This document shows, in pieces, positions 17,342 through 25,427 of a stretch of DNA of 64,000 nt. The position numbers and the translations under genes were made by a program. The stretch is from BMS3BBIN04 sp964552465 (GTDB lineage Bacteria; Electryoneota; Electryoneia; Electryoneales; Electryoneaceae), in the NCBI GenBank assembly GCA_964552465.1, contig CAZKGR010000011.1, positions 1 through 64,000 on the forward strand, written 5' to 3'. Below the pieces are notes generated by a model. That model saw nothing but the letters and a program-made list of their open reading frames with translations, was not told the DNA's origin and made no database searches. Numbering within the stretch: the first letter of the stretch is position 1; each line of letters opens with the position of its first letter.

Positions 17342-17769
17342 GGTACCCCCTTGTTGACGGAATTGCCTGTGAAAGGCAATCCCAGACGGTTATCTCACTA
17401 TTTTTTGTTTTTCGGTATGCTGACTGTAATCAGATAAGTCCGAAAAATACGGATATTTCGTGTTCGTGTCAATCTTGCTAAGCAGGTCTAAACGTTTTCT
17501 TATGGTTAAACTCTCCTAACTTTAGTTGAATTAAGAGGTTGCTCCAGCTTCCGATTCAATGAATTTTCGTCCAGGCTTTTATGGTTGCGCTGGTCAACCA
17601 GAACATCAATGAACAATACTCGAGTGGGATTTTCCGGCGCATGTTCCCTCGAGCCGGGGATGGAGAGCATGATTGCGGATTATTACCTTGATCGCGCTCT
17701 AATTTTCACAAACATTGCTGTCTGTAATACAGAGTTACGCGAAACGTTAGCCGCAACAGTGGAAGTATC
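17342..17769. other. divergent intergenic region
   Basis: Contains the upstream region of the frameshifted gene, including the shared block 17457-17537, and the 5' side of the dehydrogenase gene. A hairpin GATTGCCT/AGGCAATC-like pair occurs near 17360-17383 in the leader. No coding signal is seen in the rest. Confidence 0.45.
17457..17537 (-). promoter_or_regulatory. upstream block shared by the two tandem paralogues, copy 2
   Basis: Plus-strand pieces TTTCGTGTTCGTGTCAATC, TTGCTAAGCAGG, ACTCTCCTAACT and TAGTTGAATTA match 15466-15545 in order and spacing. It lies about 115 bases upstream of the ATG at 17341. Confidence 0.45.
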
Positions 17770-18729
17770 ATGCCAGACGAAACACTGCAAAGCATTCTCG
17801 AACACAGCAAATCTGCGATGGAAGCTGACGCTGGTGATGAGCAACTGACCAAAATCGCCGTTATCGGAGCTGGTACAATGGGCCTCGGCATTGCGCAGGC
17901 CGTTTCAGCAAAAGGCCTGGAAGTGCTGTTGCTGGAAAGGGATGACATCAGCCTCGAAGCGTCGATGAAACAACTTTCGATCAATCTGGATCGTGAGATT
18001 GCTCGCTGGGGGATGACCGATTCCGATAAGCGCGCCGTACTCAGCAGAATTCGCGGCACCTCAAATCTGGACGAGGTAGAAGGTTATCGCTTAATCATCG
18101 AATCGATTCCTGACGAAATGGAACCCAAAGCCAGCCTGTTCAAACAGTTGGACACGATGGCGAACCGTGAAGCGGTTTTTGTTACCAACACTTCCGTCCT
18201 CTCCGTAACTGAGCTTGCCGAAAAAACTATTCGTCCAGATAAAGTCATCGGCATGCACTTCATGCATCCGGTGCATAAGCGGCACATGGTCGAGATCGTG
18301 CGTGGGCTACAGACCAGCGACCAAACGTTCGCGTTCACCAAGAGTTTCGCCGAAGCGATTGGCAAGACATGTGTCGAAGTGTACGAGTCGCCCGGTTATG
18401 TCACGACCCGGATCATCCTGCCAATGCTGAATGAAGCGATGCACACTTTGATGGAAGGTGTTGCCAGCGCGGAAGGCATCGACACGGCCATCCGTCTCGG
18501 ATACAACTTCGTACAAGGACCGCTGCACCTCGCCGATCAGATGGGATTGGATGAGGTTCATTCGTGGCTGGAAGCGATGTTTCGCGAGACAGGTGACCAG
18601 AAATACCGCCCCTGTCCGCTGTTACGTAAGCTCGTCCGTGCAGGACACCTGGGTGTAAAAACAGGTCAAGGCTTTTTCAAGTATGATGAAACCGGTCGTC
18701 AAGTCCTCGGTGCGGAAGGGGTCATGTAA
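17770..18729 (+). CDS. 3-hydroxyacyl-CoA dehydrogenase (3-hydroxybutyryl-CoA dehydrogenase type)
   Basis: A 319-residue cytoplasmic enzyme of the HBDH/PaaH class, oxidising 3-hydroxyacyl-CoA with NAD+ or working in reverse. The Rossmann motif KIAVIGAGTMGLGIAQAV starts near residue 35, after an unusual 34-residue N-terminal extension. The nicotinamide-side motif is ESIPDEMEPKASLF. The catalytic region reads IGMHFMHPVHKRHMVEIVRG, where most family members have HFFNPVPVMKLVEI: the catalytic His and Glu are kept but the Asn next to Pro is His. The C-terminal dimerisation domain (LNEAMHTLMEGVASAEGIDT, GLDEVHSWLEAM, GVKTGQGFFKYD) is complete. The next gene starts one base after the stop, so the two are probably one operon. 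It may serve fatty-acid or polyhydroxyalkanoate-type metabolism; no thiolase or crotonase is nearby. Confidence 0.9.
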   Translation: MPDETLQSILEHSKSAMEADAGDEQLTKIAVIGAGTMGLGIAQAVSAKGLEVLLLERDDISLEASMKQLSINLDREIARWGMTDSDKRAVLSRIRGTSNLDEVEGYRLIIESIPDEMEPKASLFKQLDTMANREAVFVTNTSVLSVTELAEKTIRPDKVIGMHFMHPVHKRHMVEIVRGLQTSDQTFAFTKSFAEAIGKTCVEVYESPGYVTTRIILPMLNEAMHTLMEGVASAEGIDTAIRLGYNFVQGPLHLADQMGLDEVHSWLEAMFRETGDQKYRPCPLLRKLVRAGHLGVKTGQGFFKYDETGRQVLGAEGVM

Positions 18730-18730
18730 G

Positions 18731-19354
18731 ATGAAGACCGCTGATCCATCTGGGTTCACGTTGTGGATGCGCGCTGCAGACCTGGGTGCGTCCATCCAGC
18801 ATACTGCGAAAGAAGTCGCTGTCGAACTCGATCGTCGAGGATTAAGCGTGGAGTTGATCGATGCGGCCAAGTTGGCGCGGGAAGCTTATGCCAGCAAGTC
18901 GGCCAGCAAGGGAGTGTCTCTGGCAATTGCGATGACGGCTGACGCTTTGAACCGTCACGGAGCCGTTGCGTTAATCCATGGTGCGAAATCATCTTCGCAG
19001 GACTTCGCGTGGAAGAAGCATAAGCCAGAAAAGTTGTTGGATATTGTCTGTATGGCTGAGGGTCAAAGTGTTGCTGGAAACGGTCCCCACCTCGTCTTGC
19101 GACCATTGACGGCAGAGAAGGCGGTCGTTCTGCCCGATCCCCCATCTACGGCGAAGGTTGGTGAGGAGCCTGCTGACGATGAACAGGTCGATGCCGGGCT
19201 CGAGCCTCCTTTCGGTGTTGACACAGTCCGCTACGACACGACTCCGCTGTTCGATGCTTTGGAAAAGGCTGGGTGGACACCATCCGGCTCGGCTCCAGGC
19301 AATGGCGATGATGACGTTTTACGAAAAAGACTAAAAGATTTGGGTTATCTCTAA
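18731..19354 (+). CDS. degenerate APS-kinase-like protein, partner of the dehydrogenase
   Basis: A 207-residue protein whose ATG follows the dehydrogenase stop by one base. Residues 8-110 follow the adenylylsulfate kinase (CysC) pattern: GFTLWMRAADL, then KEVAVELDRRGLSVELID, then MTADALNRHGAVALIHGAKS, matching GFTxWLTG, LxxELxxRGxxVxxLDGD and VAxLLxxxGxxVIVSAxSP. The Walker A GxxGxGKST has become LGASIQHT and the DGD motif is IDAAK, so nucleotide binding and kinase activity are very unlikely. The rest is acidic and flexible, ending in a helical DDDVLRKRLKDLGYL. The assignment to a fold rests on motif order. A regulatory or scaffolding role with the neighbouring enzyme is inference. Confidence 0.65.
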   Translation: MKTADPSGFTLWMRAADLGASIQHTAKEVAVELDRRGLSVELIDAAKLAREAYASKSASKGVSLAIAMTADALNRHGAVALIHGAKSSSQDFAWKKHKPEKLLDIVCMAEGQSVAGNGPHLVLRPLTAEKAVVLPDPPSTAKVGEEPADDEQVDAGLEPPFGVDTVRYDTTPLFDALEKAGWTPSGSAPGNGDDDVLRKRLKDLGYL

Positions 19355-19519
19355 GCTGGTTCCCCCTCCTTCGATGGTGACAAGTTCTCTTTTTTGGAAT
19401 TGAGCATTATAAATTCCCTCGGCGAACCCACACGGATTGCTTGAAATTGTCTCTCTCGCGGGCTCTCCGAATGGCTTTTCGGCTTGCCAATAATCGCAAG
19501 CAGGATACTGGATGTCCAT
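19331..19519 (-). CDS. possible small hypothetical protein
   Basis: A 62-codon frame on the minus strand overlaps the end of the APS-kinase-like gene by 24 bases. It encodes a soluble, balanced sequence with two cysteines (MDIQYPACDYWQAEKPFGEP, SSNPCGFAEGIYNAQFQ, VTIEGGGTSLEI). GGAAAA sits directly before the ATG, too close for a good ribosome site. I recognise no family. It may be an accidental frame. Confidence 0.25.
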   Translation of the reverse strand: MDIQYPACDYWQAEKPFGEPARETISSNPCGFAEGIYNAQFQKRELVTIEGGGTSLEITQIF

Positions 19520-19657
19520 TTTTCCGCATTACGTTGTTCCTGTTGAAATATCTGTGCGCAGCGTCACATTAAAGCGGGAAGAAAAAGTTGATCTTCTCGT
19601 CTGGCGATAACTATTCAACTGATAATAGCATAGACCAACATCTGGACGGAGGAAGTC
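19355..19657. other. intergenic region before the FG-GAP gene
   Basis: Apart from the doubtful small frame at 19331-19519, nothing is recognised. GGACGGAGGAAG at 19644-19655 is the ribosome site of the next gene. Confidence 0.4.
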
Positions 19658-22153
19658 ATGAAGCACGGTCTTGTCAAGTTGGCTTTAACCACGTTTCTGC
19701 TTGCCCTGTTTGCCGTTCTGCCAGCTTCTGCGCAGAATTTTGGCGGTTGGGCAGCGCCCGAATTGATCGACAGCAACCTCGGCCACGTTTCCATTGACAT
19801 CGCAAATGTGAATGGCGACGCATATCCTGATCTCGCAACGATGATCTACGCCAACGGTGTTCCACAGCCGGCGACAAAAAGCGTTCCGATCTTTTGGACA
19901 TACGATCCAGACCTGGATGTGTTTAACCCGACCGCATTGACTGATTCCTATCGCCCCGATGGCGCCCGCGTAATTGACGCGTTTGACATGGATGGTGATG
20001 GTGATGATGATATGATCGTCGCCAACCTGATCGACAACAAGATCGGTTGGTATGAAAACGACGGGACAACTGCTGGTGCAGCGCACCAGATCGTTAACCT
20101 GATCTCTGGTATTCACGATTGCCAGGGGGGGGATTTTGACGGCGATGGTGACGCGGACGTTGTCTTTGTTTCCCGTGATACCGAATCGTTCTATTATGCT
20201 GCGAATAACGGTGATGGTACTTGGACTGTTGACGCATATCCCGTTCCGTTTGGTTATGATCCGGACGACATCGAAGTCCGTGACGTGGATAACGATCTGG
20301 ATTTGGATGTGTTGATTTCAAACAGCGGTCTGGGTGGCGTGTTTTGGGTTAATAACGACGGTTTAGGCGTGTTCACGGTGGACCGCATTTATGCTCCGGG
20401 TGGCCCGATTGGCGCGATAAACCTGATGGACGTTGATGGCGATGGCGACACAGACCTTGCGGCGGGAACGCTCGACAACAGCAGTCTGATGCTGGTCATT
20501 CAGGATGCGGGTGTGTTCAACGAATATGTGCTTACCAACACTTTGCCCAACATCTCGCATATTCGTAGTGGCGACATTGATGCCGATGGAGATATTGACA
20601 TCGTTGCCGTTGCCGGCAATGATGGTGTAATCGCTGCGTTTGAGCAAACTAACAACACGATGTTCGCTCGTATAGATGTCGTGGATGTGGTCGGTCGCCC
20701 GGTTGATCTCGAGCTGATCGACATTGATCAGGATGATGACCTTGATTTCGTTACGACTTCTCCGGGCCAGGGGGTCGTGGTATATCGTACGATTTCGCTG
20801 ACTCCGTTTGTCATCAAGACGATCATGGCTGGTGTTGGCGCGGGCCGTGAGCTGCATGCGGACGATATGGATCTCGACGGCGACATGGATGTGTTGGTAT
20901 CCACTCTGGGCGATGAATTTCTGCTGTATGAGAATCTGGGCGTTGATGGTTGGACAGAACATGTGTTGGTCTCCGGCCGACCGATCTCTGATTTCCTGTC
21001 TGTGGATTGGGATGAAGATGGCCTGATGGATATTCTCTGCACCGATTTATCTGTAGATGAAGTTGTTCTTTGGCGTCAAACTGGCGACCTTGCGTTTGAG
21101 AGCGTGGTTCTGGCAACTCTTCCGGCCCCCGAATTCATAGATCTCGGTGACTTCAACAACGATTTGTTGACCGACTTCGTCGTCGGTGCGGATGACGGTT
21201 TTATCTGGTATGAGAGGGTTGAAGTCTACACGTTGGTACCTCACATCATTTCAGAATATTTGAACGTTGTAGTAGCGATGGTCGTAACGGGTGATTTCAA
21301 TAACGACGGCGCTTCGGACATCCTGTCCAGCCGTGTTATTGGTCCCAACCAGTTCCTGACCCTGATGCTTAACGATGGAACTGGTGATGAATTCACGAAC
21401 TACGGCTTGGACGATCACTTGATGACAAGCGGTTTCTTCGCTGACCTGGACGGCGATTTGATTGAGGATATCACTACCGGGTATGACAACGAGTTGAACT
21501 GGTACCGTAACAATAATCCAGGCTTCAGCGTTTTCCACCTGCCGGTCCAAGGCAGTTTCCTTGATCATGGCGTCGCCGATGTTGATTTCGACGGCGACAA
21601 CGACCTCGTTGTTATGTGGGATGCGCTGAGCGGATTGTATTGGATGCAGAACGACGGAGTCGGCAACTTCGACCACCGTCCTCTGGTGTCTGGCGCTGGT
21701 GACGCAAGCGTGATCTACTGCACGGACATGGACGGCGACGGTGATGACGACTACGTTGTCGCGCAAGAAAACGTTGATGGCGATGTCATGTGGATTGAAA
21801 ATCGATACGCTGACTTTGTCGTTCCCAGAGCTGTATCCTCGACCCCAAAGAACGGTGATTTTACCACAGCTTCCGAGGATAGCAGGCGAGCCGAGTTTAA
21901 CATGTTTGCGAGTCCGAATCCGTTCAACGCCTCAACCACTTTGCAGATGACCCTGCCGCAGGCTGGTCAGATGAAGGTTCAGGTGTTTGATGTGAGCGGG
22001 CGCCTGGTCGCCACGCTAGCCAACGGCGCTTACCAAGCTGGTTCGCACCGTTTGTCATGGAACGCGCAGAACCATGCGTCCGGTGTGTACTTCGTGCGCG
22101 CAACGGCGTTGGGTCAGGCGGCACAAGTAAGCAAGTTGATGCTGATACGCTAG
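19658..22153 (+). CDS. large secreted FG-GAP beta-propeller protein with type IX sorting domain
   Basis: An 831-residue exported protein. GGAGGAAG precedes the ATG and the signal peptide ends near PASAQ. Residues of about 30-730 are a long run of FG-GAP/VCBS blades with calcium-binding loops such as DMDGDGDDDMIV, DFDGDGDADVVF, DVDGDGDTDLAAG, DMDLDGDMDVLV and DMDGDGDDDYVV, enough for two seven-bladed propellers. Unlike the other sorting-domain proteins here, it goes directly to the sorting domain (ASPNPFNASTTLQMTLP...SKLMLIR) without the Ig-like domain. A run of eight G lies at 20125-20132 in one blade. A clear terminator follows at 22211-22241. The ligand is unknown. Confidence 0.88.
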   Translation: MKHGLVKLALTTFLLALFAVLPASAQNFGGWAAPELIDSNLGHVSIDIANVNGDAYPDLATMIYANGVPQPATKSVPIFWTYDPDLDVFNPTALTDSYRPDGARVIDAFDMDGDGDDDMIVANLIDNKIGWYENDGTTAGAAHQIVNLISGIHDCQGGDFDGDGDADVVFVSRDTESFYYAANNGDGTWTVDAYPVPFGYDPDDIEVRDVDNDLDLDVLISNSGLGGVFWVNNDGLGVFTVDRIYAPGGPIGAINLMDVDGDGDTDLAAGTLDNSSLMLVIQDAGVFNEYVLTNTLPNISHIRSGDIDADGDIDIVAVAGNDGVIAAFEQTNNTMFARIDVVDVVGRPVDLELIDIDQDDDLDFVTTSPGQGVVVYRTISLTPFVIKTIMAGVGAGRELHADDMDLDGDMDVLVSTLGDEFLLYENLGVDGWTEHVLVSGRPISDFLSVDWDEDGLMDILCTDLSVDEVVLWRQTGDLAFESVVLATLPAPEFIDLGDFNNDLLTDFVVGADDGFIWYERVEVYTLVPHIISEYLNVVVAMVVTGDFNNDGASDILSSRVIGPNQFLTLMLNDGTGDEFTNYGLDDHLMTSGFFADLDGDLIEDITTGYDNELNWYRNNNPGFSVFHLPVQGSFLDHGVADVDFDGDNDLVVMWDALSGLYWMQNDGVGNFDHRPLVSGAGDASVIYCTDMDGDGDDDYVVAQENVDGDVMWIENRYADFVVPRAVSSTPKNGDFTTASEDSRRAEFNMFASPNPFNASTTLQMTLPQAGQMKVQVFDVSGRLVATLANGAYQAGSHRLSWNAQNHASGVYFVRATALGQAAQVSKLMLIR
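20125..20132 (+). repeat. G8 homopolymer in the FG-GAP gene
   Basis: Eight consecutive G within codons for Gln-Gly-Gly-Asp (about residue 157). Loss or gain of one G would stop the protein soon after, so it could act as a slippage site. Confidence 0.6.
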
Positions 22154-22210
22154 GACTGGATATCCAACCAACACATAGTGTTGTTTAGTTTGTTAGCATA
22201 GATGTATTCA

Positions 22211-22241
22211 AAGGGATTCCAAAGATTGGGATCCCTTTTTT
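22211..22241 (+). terminator. rho-independent terminator after the large FG-GAP gene
   Basis: AAGGGATTCC (22211-22220) pairs with GGGATCCCTT (22228-22237) with one wobble pair, and six T follow. It ends four bases before the convergent metal-transporter stop. Confidence 0.85.
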
Positions 22242-22244
22242 GTG

Positions 22245-23141
22245 TTACCCATGCAACTCTTCGCACGGTTCGTCTTCAATTTGTAAAGTGCTGTGCCGGA
22301 TGCCGTACTGTTCCAGCAGCATCTGTTTTGCCGCCACAAGAACCGGTTGTGTGGGACTGCCATCGTGACGAAGCAGGTGCGCTGATAACATTGGCTCCTG
22401 GCTGCCGACGCTCCAGACGTGCAGATCGTGGCAGCCACAGATTCCATCCAGCTTGAGCAGGTCGTCACGGATAGCGTCCAGCTTCAGGTGAGGCGGTGTC
22501 CCCTCCAGCAATATGTGGATCGATTCGCGTATCAGTGACCAGCTACTCACAACAATCAGAACGGCAATAACGGCTGAAGCCGCCGGGTCCACCCAACTCC
22601 AACCCTTCCATAGAATACCAATTCCCGCGAGAATTGCGCCGACCGAACCGGCTGCGTCTGCTGCCAGGTGCAGGAACGCTGCTCTGAGGTTCATATCCTC
22701 TGAGCGGTGCCTGAACAGCATCCATGCGCTGCCCGCGTTTGCCACCAATCCAAGCACAGCGACGGGCAACATCAGTGTGACATTGATCTCGACCGGCTCT
22801 TGCAGCCGGTGCCACGCTTCGACTCCGATCCAAATCGATATCACCCATAATGCCAGACCGTTCAGCAACCCGGATATGACCTCAACCCGCCCATAACCAT
22901 AGGAGTGAGTCGAATCCGCTCGCTTCCGGGCGACATATCCGACCCAGATTATGACTGCGAGAGCTGCAACATCGGAGAGCATGTGTCCAGCATCGGCCAA
23001 CAGGGCGAGCGATCCGCTCAGCCATCCACCGACCGCTTCAACTATCAGGAAGCTGGCATTAATCAGAAACGCCCACCACAACGCCTTCCTGCTTGACGAC
23101 TTCGTGTGATGGTGATGATGGTGGCCGTAAGTCTCGCTCAT
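22245..23141 (-). CDS. cation diffusion facilitator (zinc/cobalt efflux) transporter
   Basis: A 298-residue inner-membrane protein exporting divalent metal in exchange for protons. The ATG at 23141 is chosen because it places a six-histidine stretch at residues 7-12, typical of zinc CDF proteins, just before the first helix; the frame is open upstream to 23267. Six helices follow. Metal-site residues are visible in DAGHMLSDVAALA (helix 2) and HLAADAAGSVGA (helix 5). The cytoplasmic C domain has CGCHDLHVWSVGSQEPMLSA and HLLRHDG, the usual ZitB/CzcD ending. It converges with the FG-GAP gene; no metal regulator is adjacent. Confidence 0.93.
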   Translation of the reverse strand: MSETYGHHHHHHTKSSSRKALWWAFLINASFLIVEAVGGWLSGSLALLADAGHMLSDVAALAVIIWVGYVARKRADSTHSYGYGRVEVISGLLNGLALWVISIWIGVEAWHRLQEPVEINVTLMLPVAVLGLVANAGSAWMLFRHRSEDMNLRAAFLHLAADAAGSVGAILAGIGILWKGWSWVDPAASAVIAVLIVVSSWSLIRESIHILLEGTPPHLKLDAIRDDLLKLDGICGCHDLHVWSVGSQEPMLSAHLLRHDGSPTQPVLVAAKQMLLEQYGIRHSTLQIEDEPCEELHG

Positions 23142-23305
23142 GAATTTTTCAGCCGGTGTCAAATGATTCAATAAGCTCTGGTCTCGGAAAGCTATCCGCT
23201 GGAGTTTTCGCGAATCGTCCTTAATGAGTACGTTAAACGTAATATTATCTGCCGCCACACCATACACTTGATTTGTGTTTTCAAACCAAACGTGAGATCC
23301 GCCAG

Positions 23306-25333
23306 ATGAAGATTGTCCCCGGTTTTTTCGCCTTGTTGCTGTTGTTGGGTTGTGCGTCCACTCAGGACGCAGTTTATGAAGAGGCTGCCGCCAATGACGG
23401 CGAAATCGTTCCTCCGGTTCTTCAGATTACGCCCGAGTCTTATCCAGAGGGCGAACCTGTTCCCGAAACAACTCCACACCCGCATGATCTACCCCTCGGC
23501 ATCTGGGACGTCTGGGCTCCATCCGATTGGACCTTCGCTGTCGAACAAACGCGAACGGGCGACCTGAACTATCTGGATCGTGAATTTTCCCGGCTAAGTG
23601 GATTGAACGCCACGTTCATTGTCAATGGGATCGCTAATGAACCTTTGCATGTGGAAGCGCATCGTCGTGGCTTGCTGAAACCCGCGGTAACGTTGGCATT
23701 CGCTGCCGAACACGCTGATTCTGCCGAAGCCCAGGTAACCGACAATCGTATCCCCGGTGGCTGGCCTCGACTAAAATCGTATAACGATGTCATTTCGCGG
23801 TTTGCATACGAAACGGACCTCGGCGATTTGACTGTTCGACAAACGGCGTTTGACATTTTGGACGAAATCGTAGAGTCCCAATTCAACGAGTATGGGCTGA
23901 ACACACGTAGCACACCTTTTTACCTGGTGTTAAAAGAGGGGTGGGAGCGTGGAATCGAAATGGAAGATGTGCGCGAGTTTTCACTCTTGTTTGAATACAC
24001 GGTTGACAAAATTCGCGAAAGAGATCGCGAGCGGTCCATCATTTACTTCGGGTCATACTCGGCGGTGGCCAACCGGGAAGCATTTCATCCCGAATTGATT
24101 TCAAAACCAGGGTTGGTTGATTCGGTGTTTACCGGACAGATGATGCGTGGCTGGAATGTGTTCAACAACGAGTGGTATCCGTTCTTTTCGAAACAGGGCG
24201 GCCGTGAATGGGTGCTGAGGAACTACTCCGGCGCATATTATCATCGCAACATTTACAACAATTATTGTTACTGGTTGCGCGAACTGACCCGCGATGTTGA
24301 ACGCTATGCTGAGGCTGTCGATCCAATTGGTCCTCGCCCGGAATGGTGGCACGATATCCAAACTCAACGTGAAGAGCGCATAAGTGCTGACGGTTCCTAC
24401 CGTATGATCTATCGTCGCCCTACCAGATTGGAATACGGAATGCACGCCTATCTCGCGCTGGCCAGCGGCGCCAGGGGGATTTCATTTTGGACCTATAAGG
24501 GTGGACAAATGATGGGGGAATACGAGGATCTTACTGGTTCAATGACGCCACATGAACGTCCTCTCAAAATCGCTTCCCGGGGTACATATGCCAGAGAAAT
24601 TCAAAACTTTCACGGCGTAATCACTCCTCGACCTACTTCATATGACGACAGCCTTTCGATTGAAAATTTCCGCAAGCCCTTGTCAGAAACGGACAACAAT
24701 CCGGACGCATACGCCATGGGTCTGGACATTGAGCCATATCCGGGCAATCACTACCCTTATGACCGGATTGCCGATCTGTATGCGAACCTCCACACTCTGT
24801 TGCCACAACTGCGCGCGCTTCGCTGGTGGTGGGCTCTTGACGGGGTGGACAGCAGCTATTTCGATATTGCGGGCGAACACAAAGAGTTGTTGTTTGACCA
24901 TCGCTCAATAGACGACACCATGGGTGATGATGATGTCATTCATGATAGAAAGACTTTGGGTCAGCGGTTTCGTCTTCGCGCTATCCACGATGAGGATGAG
25001 GGTCCAGTGGACGCTGCCGGAACTAAGATCTCGAGCAACATTTACGTAGGTCTGTTTGATGATCCGGAAGATCCGAATGTCGAGTTTTACCTGTTGGTAA
25101 ACACCACTTGTAACGAGATCGATGGTGACATCGTGATCGATGCCACCCGGGAAACTGTTGCTCGACTCGTTTTCGACGGCGACACTCCGCTTGATGCGCA
25201 GCTTCACTGGCACGATTTGAATCGCGACCAGCGAGAACTACCTGAAGAGATGGTAATGGCCGCTGAAGGGCGTGTTCTGGAGGTTCCGTTGCTGCCGGGT
25301 GATACTAAGTTGATCGCAGTACGTTCGCGATGA
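23306..25333 (+). CDS. large lipoprotein, possible glycoside-hydrolase-like TIM barrel
   Basis: A 675-residue lipoprotein. ATG 23306 gives MKIVPGFFALLLLLGC with a lipobox cysteine at residue 16; the longer frame from 23273 would place charged residues before it. After a Pro/Glu-rich linker, LPLGIWDVWAPSDW and DREFSRLSGLNATFIVNG suggest the first strands of a TIM barrel. The middle has YYHRNIYNNYCYWLRELTRD and LEYGMHAYLALASGARGISF followed by WTYKGGQ, the style of GH-type beta-strand ends that carry catalytic acids. The last 130 residues are beta-rich (VEFYLLVNTTCNEIDGDIVI), like a C-terminal sandwich. I cannot assign a family or catalytic pair. It is transcribed alone, 95 bases upstream of the AraC regulator. 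Confidence 0.6.
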   Translation: MKIVPGFFALLLLLGCASTQDAVYEEAAANDGEIVPPVLQITPESYPEGEPVPETTPHPHDLPLGIWDVWAPSDWTFAVEQTRTGDLNYLDREFSRLSGLNATFIVNGIANEPLHVEAHRRGLLKPAVTLAFAAEHADSAEAQVTDNRIPGGWPRLKSYNDVISRFAYETDLGDLTVRQTAFDILDEIVESQFNEYGLNTRSTPFYLVLKEGWERGIEMEDVREFSLLFEYTVDKIRERDRERSIIYFGSYSAVANREAFHPELISKPGLVDSVFTGQMMRGWNVFNNEWYPFFSKQGGREWVLRNYSGAYYHRNIYNNYCYWLRELTRDVERYAEAVDPIGPRPEWWHDIQTQREERISADGSYRMIYRRPTRLEYGMHAYLALASGARGISFWTYKGGQMMGEYEDLTGSMTPHERPLKIASRGTYAREIQNFHGVITPRPTSYDDSLSIENFRKPLSETDNNPDAYAMGLDIEPYPGNHYPYDRIADLYANLHTLLPQLRALRWWWALDGVDSSYFDIAGEHKELLFDHRSIDDTMGDDDVIHDRKTLGQRFRLRAIHDEDEGPVDAAGTKISSNIYVGLFDDPEDPNVEFYLLVNTTCNEIDGDIVIDATRETVARLVFDGDTPLDAQLHWHDLNRDQRELPEEMVMAAEGRVLEVPLLPGDTKLIAVRSR

Positions 25334-25427
25334 CTTTGTATAATCAGCAATATCGGTCAAGCATTCAAATCGCAATTATCCTACCCTCAGGTCGTTGATA
25401 TGAGGAGTGGATGCAGGGGAATCTTGC

